A DNA stretch of 64,000 nt from Paulownia fortunei. Taxonomy: Eukaryota; Streptophyta; Magnoliopsida; Lamiales; Paulowniaceae. Position numbers and translations under genes: made by a program. Positions 11,396 to 23,183 of this stretch are shown here, one piece after another. Every line of letters starts with the position of its first letter. Positions within the stretch are counted from its first letter, which is position 1. The notes under the pieces were generated by a model. It did not search any database and had not been told where the DNA came from. It worked only from the letters and a program-made list of their open reading frames with translations. The stretch is from NCBI GenBank assembly GCA_019321725.1, contig CM033116.1, forward strand, positions 11,612,841-11,676,840, given 5' to 3'.

Positions 11396-11789
11396 TTGAA
11401 TTCTTAAATCAATACTTGGGATAAGAATCAAAACCAAGATCATAGGAGGCGGACTAGTGCATAATTTTTGGAAGAGGATTGGAAGGTTTTCTGTGTGCAA
11501 GAGAAAACCTTTTTTTCTCTTTTTCTGGTGCTAAAATTTTTAGATATGAAGTCTATAAAAATTAGCCTATTAATCGTCCACTTGAGGCCTTTTATTGGTC
11601 TCCAAGTCCCATGTAATATCCACTACTCAACAACTATATATAAAATATAATTTTGACATGATAGAATTTGTGTGTATATGTGATATATATATATATATAT
11701 ATTTTGTGTATGTTTACCACTTTAAGAAAATATAAATTACTTTTTACACGCACAACCCTATTTAAAATACTTCCTCACATATTTACACA
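11396..11789. other. Unassigned spacer with an (AT)10 microsatellite
   Basis: No gene or LTR end recognised. A pure (AT)10 run starts at about 11683; the copy at 38716 has the same repeat count. Confidence 0.5.
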
Positions 11790-14333
11790 CACAACACCCA
11801 CAATGACCATAATATTTACACACTTATTTACAGTAAAGTTTTAAAAAGCAAAATACAGTACCAGTCTCAAAATATAATACAACAAACTCAGAATATAACA
11901 AGCCAAGAAAATAACCCAACATGTTGTCATCCATGTACATACTCTCTCAAACACCTGTAGGAGCTCCAACAACCGCCCAACCTACAAAAGATACTTCAAG
12001 CATCGTCGTGCTCACCTAAAATACATAAACTATATGAGCTAATACTCAGCAAGTAAATATTATGCATGCCAAAGAATAATTCACAAGATCAAGTCATGAA
12101 TCTCAAAATGCTATGCTATAATGCAATTCCATGCATCAAAACATTTCTCTTAAAATCATTTCTTTCTTGGGCCCCTAACTAATGCTATTGTGCCATGCAC
12201 CGAAAAAGTGCTCTGCATACCATCATAATCCAATGACCAATAATGATATAAGTATGAAAATCTATGCATACTCATAAGCATGCAAATCCATGGACGCAAA
12301 CCTGCAAATCCACGCATACAACCATGCAAATCCATGCATGTTTCAGTGCACTAGTAGTGGTTAATAAAATATTTTTCTTTCTTAGAATCATGTTGTACAA
12401 TGCAAGATTTATCAAAATGCTCGTATATGATGCATGCACATACCAATGCCCATGTATGTATGTTCAATAGATATGAATAACAATAGTGCATGCCCTCTGC
12501 TATGCACATATGATCTATGATATTACATATAAATCACACATTTACTGTGTCTATGCATATTATAGTTGCAAATGAATCTTTACTTACCTTTCACTTGGTT
12601 GGTGGCTGAGTCTAGATTTGTTTAGTATTCCTCTCCAACCTTCGATGTAAAATAGCTTGTAATATTAGCCAACATCAAGCACCATTCCCAATTTGGCAAG
12701 TTGAAAGCACAAAATCTCTTACTAAAACCTTAAACACCAAACTATCTAGCTAACAATCAAACTTTCATAAACTAGAACCTAATATAGTCCCTTAAATACC
12801 TCAATTTCTCATCTTGAATACATGTAAACATCATATAATTAAAGTATTATAACTCTAATATCATGTAGATAATTATTAACACTCAATAGAAACATGTCTA
12901 GGTTGAAATATGCTAAGTTATCAAATGGGACATATTCATATTTTGATATTTTCTTGTTGTCCAATTTAGTTGTATGATAATTTTGACATCCCTAAGAATA
13001 TCCAATCACTCCCAACTTTCTACCACACTTAGATAACATGTATAGAAATGTAATAATATTTTATAATTTCCTAAAATCACTGATTTACCTCAGCAAAACC
13101 AACCCATTTTTCACAACACAAAAATTATAAGTTCTATCATGATAGTTTTAAGTGTCTCATTAAATATCAAACCATATTTTAATTTGTAACCTCTCCAAAC
13201 TTACATACATCACCTAAAATCATATACACACAAATATATGGTGAAATATATAGGTTTTAATCAAGTTATTATATATATATAAAACTTTAAAAATAAAAAC
13301 CAGCAAGTATACAGGTTCTGTCCTTAGTGATTTCTATTGCGATTTTGTAACTAAAAATCCCTCTTTTGTGAATTATAAGACCATAAATAACATCCTAACA
13401 TGATTATAAACCATAATAGAATCTTTAAAAATCATAAATCCTCAGACAATTCATGAACTTAAATAAAAAAATATGAGTTAAGCTCACTTATGCACATATT
13501 TTAGCTTCTACTTGCTCATCCTTACTTCCCTTTGCTTCCTTCACCTTTTCCTTTACTTGAAATCACTTGAGAGAAACTTCTAAAATTTAATATGGCGGTT
13601 TGGGAGGTGAAATATCTCAGAAAATAGTTTTTGATCGTGGTTCAAGGATATAAATGTAGAAAGGTTGAGGTGGTAGCTTAAGTTGGCAAAGCTTGAGGTG
13701 GCAAAGGTTGAGGTGTCAAGTGGTGGTTCAAATATGATATTAATTTCACCTTATAAAGCTCTAATCTAGTGTTTCTCAATATTTATTTATCTATTTACAA
13801 CCTATTTTAATTTACATATGATCGGATAATAAATTTTTGCCCTAATTTCTTAACCGTTCATTCGGTCTCTAAACCTATTGACACCTGATTCTGAAATGAT
13901 TATCTAGTTTGCATTTCTAAAATCCTATGCACATATGGACCTTGTAATATGACACTTAAATCACATTATATCATGTCCAGTATCCCAAGTATGTTAATTC
14001 ATGGATGTATACTTCTGAAACACCTCGATCTAATTAAATCGAATCATATAAGCTTACTAGTAACACTTTTAACACTTCCAAAATTATAACATATAACCTA
14101 TGAATATCCAATATATTGACCAATCTATTTTTTTTCTTATCTAAATATATAATTACTTAATTAGGTTATAGGATCTCAACCACTAACATCAAGTGATAAC
14201 AATAGAGTATAATGATTAACAATGTTATAAAAGATGCCATGTAGATGTTAATACAAATTAGCATATAAGTAGCATGTAGTGCATGAATTATATTGGCCAA
14301 GTGAGTAGTATGAGGTTTGGGTTGTAACACCCC
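11790..14333 (-). mobile_element. gypsy-type LTR, inverted relative of the solo LTR at 18785-21613
   Basis: The reverse complement aligns over most of its length with the solo LTR at 18785. Matching blocks include ATACTACTCACTTGGCC near the start, GATTGGTCAATATATTGG, AAGGTCCATATGTG and the GTACATGGATGACAAC region near the end. I see no gag or pol adjacent to it. The right boundary abuts a second minus-oriented LTR at 14334. With 18785-21613 it forms a long inverted repeat. Confidence 0.72.
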
Positions 14334-16630
14334 TTAGCCTAACTGCAGAACCTAAACAAGCTAATACAGTTAAGTCAAGAAATGTTAACTTTCCATCAAT
14401 ACTAGAGTTATGGTTTCAATAAAAGTTCCCTTTTTAACTATAAGAGAAAGAACTTGAATTCATTTGTTGTTTCATTTCATTGTAGACACACCATATATAT
14501 AAATTAAAACTGAGTACATCTGTTTAAAAAATCATAACAGAGCGGCTTATTTAAAAACAAAATAGATTTTTCAAAATAGACTACAAAACAGTTCGAAGCA
14601 TGGCATATGAATAAATCTCTGTCCGGCTGCTTTAGAGACTCAATCAACCTCTAAACCTGTACATTTCCACCTGCATCACATGAATCTAATAAGCTAAAAG
14701 CTCAATAAGGTGAAACTGATGTAATAACAAATAGCATACATGCACATCTCATAAATTATTAAATACATTATTCAATTTAATAACTTTCATTCATAAATCA
14801 TTCTTTAGGGCCCTTGAAGTGTAGTACCTAACTAATAGCGATAGACCGTGGTTTTTGGAACCTGTTTATAATGATTGACCAATAAGAGAAATAATATGGG
14901 GTTTCCATACTTGGTCTTTCAACCTCAGATATTAGTTGTATTCTGTCTCATTCATTATGGCTTTCATATACCGTTTTTTCAACCTTAAGTATTTGCTACC
15001 ATTTGTTGGGTCTGGCGGTCCCTCCTGCGTCTCTTGTCTACCCGACCATCAATCAAGTACCATATTTCATTTTCTAATACCTAATTATACTCTTAGTAGT
15101 ATCATGCTTTATGAACCATGAATGCATCAAACATTACATCACTTGACAAATAATGACAATCATATTAAAATATGAACAACATTATATTATTCTTGTGATG
15201 CAGGAAATGAAAGTTTCAACTTACCTCAAGTCGACTTTAAAATAAGTGAAAAGGTGAATCTCTTTGGAAGATAGGATGTGTTAAAGGTCTAACATAATCA
15301 AATCATGTACCTTTCAATATCTTTTTAATAAATCACATAATCTATTCTAATTAAAATCACATACACTTTTCAATCTTTTGTAAACAATTTTAAATCAATT
15401 ATATGACCACAAAAACAATGCATACTCCATATTTTACTACTAATTCAAGAAATATTAGGGCAGCCATTAAATAAGTAATTATCCAAACATAAATATTAGG
15501 GCAGCCCCCAAAACTTGAACATAATTCAAAATAATAGAGTAATCTCGATTCTAACTTAAATTAATTCTAACCATCAATTAAGCAAACTAATTGCTATTGT
15601 TCTCAATCATTCATAGGAACTTCCAAACATAATATAAGCATTACAATATTAATAGAAATAAGTAAATTAAGCATATTTCACAGGACTATCAATTTTGCTA
15701 CAAACTAGCTTAACTAGCTTGGTTTTGGCTTCAAGTCTATCCCACTTGAGTTTTCATTCATACAAAAACATACTAAAACATGTAAGCATCCAAGATACTA
15801 TAAATTCATCATAAGAAACATTTAAAAAGAATATACCTTGATTAAGTTGGAATGAAGCTTCAAAATCAATGGTTCTCAAGTTTAAAAGGGTGAAAACTTG
15901 TTCTAGTTTGTGTTCTATGGATTCCTATGGATTGAATTTAATTTTTGTGAGTAAGAGAGTGTAGAAACTTGCGAAAAACTTTGGAGAAGAAGGCTGGTCA
16001 TTTTTTGAGGAGTTGTCACAAGAAAATATGGCTAAAAATGACTTGTTTGACATTTGAAAGAGAGATAAGTGGAGGGTGATGATTGGTTGACTCATGCTTG
16101 GTGTCTTCTCATGCAAAGAGCCACGTTTATGGGCTAGTAAAATGACAAAAAATGATGCTTTGGTATTGTAATCAAGCTGCAATGCAGTTTAGAATGATTT
16201 CATACAACCTAGTCAACCAACCAATCAAATTGCACCATTTTGCATACTTTTAGTTCTTAGCCAAATGTAACATATTTCAAGCAAATATTTAGGCAAATAA
16301 TCACTTTAGAATGTAACAAGTATGGAGTAATATGAATAATTCATATAATGACTATTCAACACATCAATCTTCTTTAACTGAGATATCAAACTTTTCACTG
16401 CAAAAATGCTCTTAAGGAATATGTTAAATCAAGAAACAAAAGTTTGATCTCATATTTCATGGACTAATGCATGTTAAATCATAATTGGAGCATATAATAA
16501 CACTTATTCATGTTCGTGCAAGCTATTTGTATGCCATAATTCGATAATGCACATTGATTAGATGCATATTCATGCAAGATGCTTATTATTGGCTATGTAT
16601 GAGAGAATTGGGCATTACATGGGTATTACA
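14334..16630 (-). mobile_element. LTR of a different family, inserted in Athila-like gag
   Basis: The plus strand starts TGTAACACCCCTTAGCC and ends ATGGGTATTACA; read inverted it runs TGTAATACCC...GGGGTGTTACA, the terminal pattern of many plant gypsy LTRs. The gag coding sequence starts at the next base (16631), so this LTR sits at a break within gag. No RT, integrase or gag of its own is visible, so it is a solo LTR or a nonautonomous remnant. A target duplication is not evident. Small frames inside (14936-15121, 15925-16182) have no similarity. Confidence 0.6.
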
Positions 16631-17688
16631 GCCCATACCTTGATTTGCCCACTTGGTTGGAAGTGCAAAAATTTTGCAATAGTTTGTCACCCACCAACCG
16701 TTCCATAATAGATACAGCGGCGAGAGGCACAATTATGAGGAAAATATTGGAGGAGGCATACAAGATGTTAGAAGAAATAACATAAAATAGTTACTAATGG
16801 CATACAGATAGAAGCTTGGTAAAGAAGGCAGTGGAAGTGCACACCGTCGACATATTCCTCACTTTCGGCTAAAATTAAAGCATTAAATAAGAAGTTTGAT
16901 AACATGGGTGCCTTGGCAATAAAGGTGCAAACCGTTACATGTGAGTTGTGTGGAGGTGGACACTATGGAATCAAATGCCAAGTGGGAAACCCATTTTCAT
17001 CCTTATCTGAGCAAGCCAATTATGTTGGGAATTTCAATAGGCAAGCAAACAATCCTTATTCCCCAACATACAATCCCTGGTGGAGGAATCATCTAAAAAA
17101 TTTACATGGGGAGGTTAAGGTAGTTAAGGTACTTCTTAAGCCAATCAAATCATGGCAAGACCTCACCACTCGTTTACCTACCCCAAGAAAAGAACTCAAA
17201 ATTTGAAGAGCTTCTGGCTAAGTTTATTGCCAATACCGAAGCAAGATTTCCAAAACAATGAGGCAACCTTACGGAATTTGGAAACTCAAGTAGATCAAAA
17301 TGCAAGTATGGTCTCTCGGCGTGCTTAAGGAACATTGCCAAGTGATATAGAAAAAAATCGAAAGGCACAAGTAAATGCAATCATTTTGAGAAGTGGGAAG
17401 GATAGAGATACCAAAGGGAAAGAAGTGGAACCACAACAAGAGAGAGAAGACAAGCCAACATCAAAGCCGAACACTTTATCTAAATCAGTCATCCTTAATG
17501 AGGTGATAAATGTTCCTTCCTCTTTTCATATGGCATTGAAAAAGCAAAAATTAGATATGCAATTTTCAAAATTTTTTGAAGTCTTTAAGAAGTTGTATAT
17601 TGATATTCTATTTTTGATGTTTTATTTCAAATGCCTCGTTATGCTAAAATTTTTAAAGGAATTTTGCCCAAAAAATAAAAAATTGGAG
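16631..17688 (+). pseudogene. Athila-like gag, C-terminal part
   Basis: The first block reads CPYLDLPTWLEVQKFCNSLS, then IIDTAARGTIMRKILEEAYK, matching the retrotransposon gag domain of Athila elements. After stops and a frameshift near 16870 comes a zinc-knuckle-like CELCGGGHYGIKC (Cys-x2-Cys-x3-His-x4-Cys), followed by SEQANYVGNFNRQANNPYS, a very typical Athila segment. The next frame has AQVNAIILRSGK, then ALKKQKLDMQFSKFFEVFKK. The end needs two compensating frameshifts around 17600-17660. The frame is cut after ...KNKKLE by the copia LTR and resumes with E-H-E-M at 22795. Gag builds the particle; this copy cannot. Confidence 0.85.
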
Positions 17689-18464
17689 TGTTGGATTCGT
17701 TTACCAAAAGCAGTTTACACAATGGAATTTAAAATATTAAATTAAATAAATAAATACATCTATCAAAAATAAATGCGAGCTCTGATTCTCGTACCAATTT
17801 TATTGATTTTCACTTCATTATCATTTTATATAAAACAAAAATTTGATTCATTTAAGGGATTTAGAATTATCCTCGTATAACTTTTCTTCATGTGATGATG
17901 ATGGAAAGGGAATTAATTTTTTATTTTGTGGCTATCACCAAAACTCCATAACCTCACCGAAAATAGGGATTCAATCATCTCCCCTCTAAAATGTCCACCT
18001 CTTAGATGTAGACACTGACATAATTTCTTCGCTAGTAGAACCTTATTTTATTTACGAATTTGATTCTGAGATCACAATCCCTCAATCAACCAGTGATTGG
18101 AGTTGTATTTGTGTAGATGAATAATTAGAATATGAAAAACTATTTTTCTTTCTCTTTTATGTAAGAGACAAAATTTTTAGATAAATAAAATAAAGACTAG
18201 CTTATTATTCATCAAATTTTCAGCCATGCTTAAATACAAATGGGTGTTAGCCAATTTCTAGGGTTATACTCCCTATTGATATCAGCCACTAAGTGGCTTA
18301 ATACACACATTTGTATTTTGGTCTAATTTTGAATAATCCCCATTATCCAAAAATAACCAACCAACCACTTCTCTCCTTAATGTATATGGCCATAATCAAG
18401 ACTATATAAACCTCCGAAAATTCAGCCATATTCATAATTATAGGGATTTTGCCTTTCAAAATGC

Positions 18465-18605
18465 TATCTATACATATATATACATGTATCTATATATATA
18501 CACATACATATATATAGCCTAATATATATATATACATATATACGTACACGCACATACACATGTACATATATATATCTGTATTTATATATCATATATATTT
18601 AAAGA
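18465..18605. repeat. Compound TA/CATA microsatellite
   Basis: Interrupted (TA)n, (CATA)n and (CACA)n tracts lie inside the copia LTR. The same tract at 42866-43006 looks identical in length and interruptions, which is unusual for such mutable DNA in two old copies. Confidence 0.8.
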
Positions 18606-18784
18606 TAGATCATATTTATCTTTCATTTATTTCTGTTCATTTATCTAGTGGGCTCCTACAATTAGGCCACTAGTTATTGATTTTGGGCTTGGACTTCAAG
18701 AAAGTCCAACTAATTAATTTCTAAATCCCAAATTAATCAATCCAATTAATTAATTTATTCTACTCCATTTATTGGGCTTCCTAA

Positions 18785-21613
18785 TGTAATATCCAAGCAT
18801 CACACTACTCATTTGACCAATGTGCTTCATGCATTACATACTACTTCTATGCTAACTTGCATTAACATTTACATAGCATCTTATATAGCATTGTTAATCG
18901 TTAGACCTTTAATGCTATCACATGATGTTAGTGGCTGAAATCTTGTAACCTAATTAAGAAATTCAATATTTAGATAAGAGAAAGAATAGATTGGTCAATG
19001 TATTGGTTATTCATAGGTTATAAGTTATAATTTTAGAAGTAATTAAAAGTGTTACTGGTAAGCTAATATGTTTCGATTCAACAAGATCAAGGTGTTTTGA
19101 AAGTATACATCCATAAATTAATAATACTTGGGATATTAAACACGATATAATTTGATTTAAGTGTTATATTTCAAGGTCCATATGTGACTATGATTTTAGA
19201 AATGAAAACTAGATAATCTATTTAAGAATTGGATGTCAATCGGTTTAAAGATCGAATGAACGGTTAAGAGATTAGGGTAGAATTTATTATTCGATCATAC
19301 AAAAATTAAAACAGGTTGTAAATAAAGAAATAAATGCTGAGAAACACTATATTATGGCTGTATAACTTGTCTATAATATTATATTTAAACCACCATTTGA
19401 CACCTCATGCTTTCTTTTTAAGCTTGAGCTAGCATCTCAAGCTAACACCTCAAACCCTTGACCCTTAAGCCATGACCACACCCTCATTTCAGCCATTTTC
19501 ATCTTCCAAACACACACTGTAAGGTCTCCAAGTGCTCTAAATTGATTCCAAGTTGAAATAAAAGTAAAAAAAGTAAAGGAGAAGTGATTACCTTCAAGTT
19601 TAACCTCAAAATCTGTATAGATAACACTGACCTACGGTTTTGCCTTTGGTTTTTATACTATTCTGAATGGTTTTATTGTTTATTAAGCTTTAAATATCTT
19701 TATAAAAGTGTTAGGAAGTTTCTAGTTAGACTTTGGTGCACAAAGAAAGGATTTTTTAAGACAAACACTTAATAGGAAATACTTATAGGAAAAACTGTCA
19801 CCTTACTATTTTCTTATGTTTTAGGCTTCAAGAGTATATGGAATGTTAAATAAAACCTATAATTATCACCATTTACATGTACATATATGATTTAAGAGTA
19901 TTGGAATGAATTTTGATAGGTTAGAAATTGAAATAGAGCATGATATTGAAGAAACACTCAAACTGCCAAAGTAACAAAATATGTTTTGGTGTGCTGTGAA
20001 GAAGACTTAATTAGGGGACCCAAATACATGATTTTTGGCAATTCTATGGCATGGTCATATTTTTTATATGTTAGCTAAGTGTGGTAAAGATTTTAGAGTG
20101 AATAAATACACCTACGGATGTCAAAATTGCTATGAAACTTAATATGACAGCATGAAAAATAGAAGATGGAAATCTGTTCCATTTTATTTCTTGGTATGTT
20201 TCAACATATCTATGGTGAAATTGATGTTTAGCATTTAGAGAACTTTTATAAGAGTTATAACACATCAATTTGGTGATTTTATCATGCATTTAAGATGAGA
20301 AATCAAGGTACTTAGGAGATTGTATTAGGTTTTAGTCCTTAAGTAGTAAAGTTTGATTGTTACATAGTTAAATTGAAATTCAAGGTCCTTGTATAGGATT
20401 AAGCATAATGAACTTGTTGATTGAGGATAGTGATTGATATCTTATATTTTTATAGAATATTCACACCTAAGTTTGGGAAGTAATACCTAAGAAACTAAGA
20501 AGTAAGATATGATCGACTAAAGGTAAGTGAAAATTCATTTGCAACTACAATGCTTGGACATAGTATTTCTTGCCTTATCTATATTAAATGTGATCCTTGT
20601 GTCTTGATGAGTGTATTATGAATATTATAAATATCTTATAGTACATATGTTGCTTGAATGATGAGATATGGGATCTGTTGTGTCATTGAACATGCCATTC
20701 ATTAGTGTTTACACGTGCATGCACAACATGTGCTCATAGTTAAGGTTTTACATGCATGACATTATTTTCAGAAAGAAAATATTTTGGTTGGTCACTACTA
20801 GTGTACCGAGGCCTGTGTGGCCTATTTATATGATTTTTTGGGGCACTCGAGTGTTACTTATCGAAAGATCATAGGGGTTGACATGGGGTGTGCTTCTGGT
20901 GGTCACGAGAGGGTGGACCACTTGACTGTACCCTTATTGACTCCATCGGTGGGAAGACTTCTGGAGGATCATAGTGGAAGATAGTGGGTGGACGTCTAGT
21001 AATTATTCATATTGTTTAGAGCTCTATCCGGTGCATAGTAGGTAGGCTAAGGGTCCAGTGATAGAAAATGATTTTGAATGAACTGTTTTTGTTGAGGAGC
21101 TTGTATTCCTAGCATGATTTCTTAGAGATGCATCGCATATATGTTTGATTATCTCTTCAACATGCATGATTTCACTACTGAGCGTTAGCTCACGTAGTTC
21201 ACGCATTATAGGTGAGTTTGATGATACTTGATGCTATTGACTTACTAGCAGGCCATTGGGGTTCCTACATGTTCTAAGTATCAGTGTACATAGATGACAA
21301 CCTATTGTACTGTTTTATTAGTTTTGTTTTGATTCGCGAAGTTTTCTGTATTATATTTTGAGACATGTACACTATGCTATTTCTGAAACATTACTATATA
21401 TAAGTCTGTAAACATGGTGGTTTGTGAGTGTTGTACTTTTATATAAATAGTCATGTTTCTGCATCTGTGTATGTAAGTGCAAAGTTATGTGTAAAATCAA
21501 TTATCAGTTATTAAAAGTATTACAGGAAATTTTTTTTTTTACATATGTACAGATAGGTCCTATCAAGTCAGATTACACTATATAGATACAGTGTCTGTGT
21601 TGTGGGTGTGACA
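18785..21613 (+). mobile_element. Solo gypsy-type LTR with perfect 5-bp target duplication
   Basis: It starts TGTAATATCCAAGC and ends GGGTGTGACA, 2829 bp, flanked by CCTAA at 18780-18784 and at 21614-21618. The flanks belong to the copia LTR, so the order of events is clear. There is no PBS, gag, pol or second LTR between the termini, as expected after LTR-LTR recombination. Short frames inside (19584-19772 plus, 20071-20289 minus) are not protein-like. Inverted relatives lie at 11790-14333 and 54165-55140. Confidence 0.9.
20899..20921 (+). other. Conserved inverted repeat inside the LTR
   Basis: GTGGTC and GACCAC are separated by 11 bases and could form a small hairpin in LTR RNA. The same arms and spacing occur at 45301-45323 and, inverted, at 54772-54794 in a more diverged LTR copy. 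Confidence 0.45.
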
Positions 21614-22794
21614 CCTAATCAAATTAGATTTAATTAAATAATCTAATTATTTAATTAAATATTTAATTCAATAATTGAATTAAATTAAAACCCTAATTAA
21701 TTAATCTATATTAATTAATTGCATCCAATAATTAGATTTACCAATTTAAAAATGTTAACACCCAAAATTATGTGTGACCTTTTTAGGTTCTCAACTAATA
21801 CTAGCAGTAGGTTTACAACTTTTGTAACTTAAAAATAATGATTATTCGATTTATCAATCCGATTAATTAATACACTTGGAATTAACTCTTTAATTCCAAT
21901 AACCTACAAATCATGGTAACACCTAGCAAATAGCATGATTACATAGTATTAGATGAAACAACGCGTAAACCTATTTCAATTGCGATAACTAATCTCCCGA
22001 TCGAATTTAGAACATGGATTATAAGTCAAAACTATAATTGATTCAATAACTGTGATCCTATTTCAAGTTCTACTAACTCTTGATGAATCAAAATTCATCA
22101 TGCCTTGGCCATGATCTTTGAATCACGAACTATAAAGACATAAGAGATTCTCTTGTCAAATAATAAATATCGAATTCTATGTTGGCCATTGACAAACCTC
22201 CATGCACACTAGTGCAACACCCAACATATCCCTTTTGTGATTGCCAAACAATCAGAAGATATATCAAAGTGATGTAGGATGTACACAAGGCTATCATTGT
22301 GCCTCAAGTTCAAGGACTAGTCATGTACTATCGCAATACAGAAATTCTTATTTCGACAGGCAAAGCCTCAAGCTAAGAATTTCCTATGGTCTATGTTCAA
22401 TGAACTTATTCTCTAACAAGCACTCGTATACATGCACTTGAGTCACTGTGCTGATGCTAATAGAATGTAACATCCTCGTCTCACAAGCATGCATCATATG
22501 CACGAGTCTTACTGGGCTATTCGATGTCCTATCTCAAAAAATCCTCGAGTCAGAACTTATTTAAAACCAAAGCCTCAGAGACATGTTCCATGATCGTCAT
22601 CATATGCACGACCATGCCTTGTAGCTAAATTTGGTCTAAGGAATTTATCTAATGCACAGAAAATAAATGCAAGATACAAGATAAAGAAAGTATCTTTTTA
22701 TTAATATTATTCCCAATAATATTACTTTATAAATACAATAAATAGAGTACAATACACCTAATCTAATTAGGGCGTCGGGTATCCTACTCTAATA

Positions 22795-23183
22795 GAAGGA
22801 GCATGAGATGGTGAATTTGATCGAGGAGTGCTCGACAATTGTGCAAAATAAGCTTTCTCCTAAGCTTAAGGACTATGGGAGTTTCTCCATTCCTTGCACT
22901 ATTGGTCCAATTACTTTTCCTAATGCTTTGTGTGATTTGGAATCAAGCATTAATCTTATGCCTTTATTGATTTATAGGAAGCTTGGATTAGGAGATGGTG
23001 TCACTTCAACTGGCCAACCTGTCTATCAAGTATCTTAGATGTATGGTTGAGCATGTGCCAGTAAAGGTAGACAAGTTTGTTTTCCTGGTTGATTTCATTG
23101 TGTTAGACATAAAGAAAGATGCTAATGTGCCTCTTATTCTAGGTAGACCTTTGCTAGTAAGTAAAGTTTTGATTGATGTATAA
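22795..23183 (+). pseudogene. Athila-like aspartic protease remnant
   Basis: The frame resumes after the solo LTR as E-H-E-M-V-N-L-I-E-E-C-S and runs into LKDYGSFSIPCTIGPITFPN and CDLESSINLMPLLIYRKLGL. In Athila proteases the active site is D-L-G-A-S; here Gly is Glu (D-L-E-S-S), which should abolish activity. A frameshift near 23000-23010 is needed to continue into ADLSIKYLRC-like sequence, VKVDKFVFLVDFIVLD and VPLILGRPLL. The segment ends ...LIDV plus stop. The same Glu is in the copy at 47174-47567, so it predates the duplication. Confidence 0.85.

Larger units (their letters stand above)
17689..22794 (-). mobile_element. copia solo LTR splitting the Athila-like gag-protease frame (contains a nested LTR)
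   Basis: On the minus strand it starts ATTAGAGTAGGATACCC (mutated TGTTAGAGTAG) and ends GAATCCAACA, matching start and end of the LTR at 27844-29925. Intermediate blocks also match, for example the GCATATGATG..GATCATGGA region. Removing the nested LTR (18785-21613) and its extra 5-bp copy leaves about 2.27 kb, close to the 2.08 kb of the 27844 LTR. GGAG-type bases flank both sides (AATTGGAG on the left, GGAGGAG on the right in the copy at 47174), consistent with a partly decayed target duplication. No internal coding region is present, hence solo LTR. Confidence 0.82.

Noticed and set aside
12260..12345. ATGCAAATCCATG repeats as octamer-type regulatory sites
   Set aside because: Four loosely spaced copies lie within an old LTR; no evidence beyond a short AT-rich motif.
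17740..17830. PBS-like GCTCTGATTCTCGTACCA suggesting another LTR boundary
   Set aside because: The LTR terminus is better placed at 17689, where TGTTGGATTCG matches the family's CCAACA end and the Athila frame stops; the PBS-like string is interrupted and lies inside the LTR.
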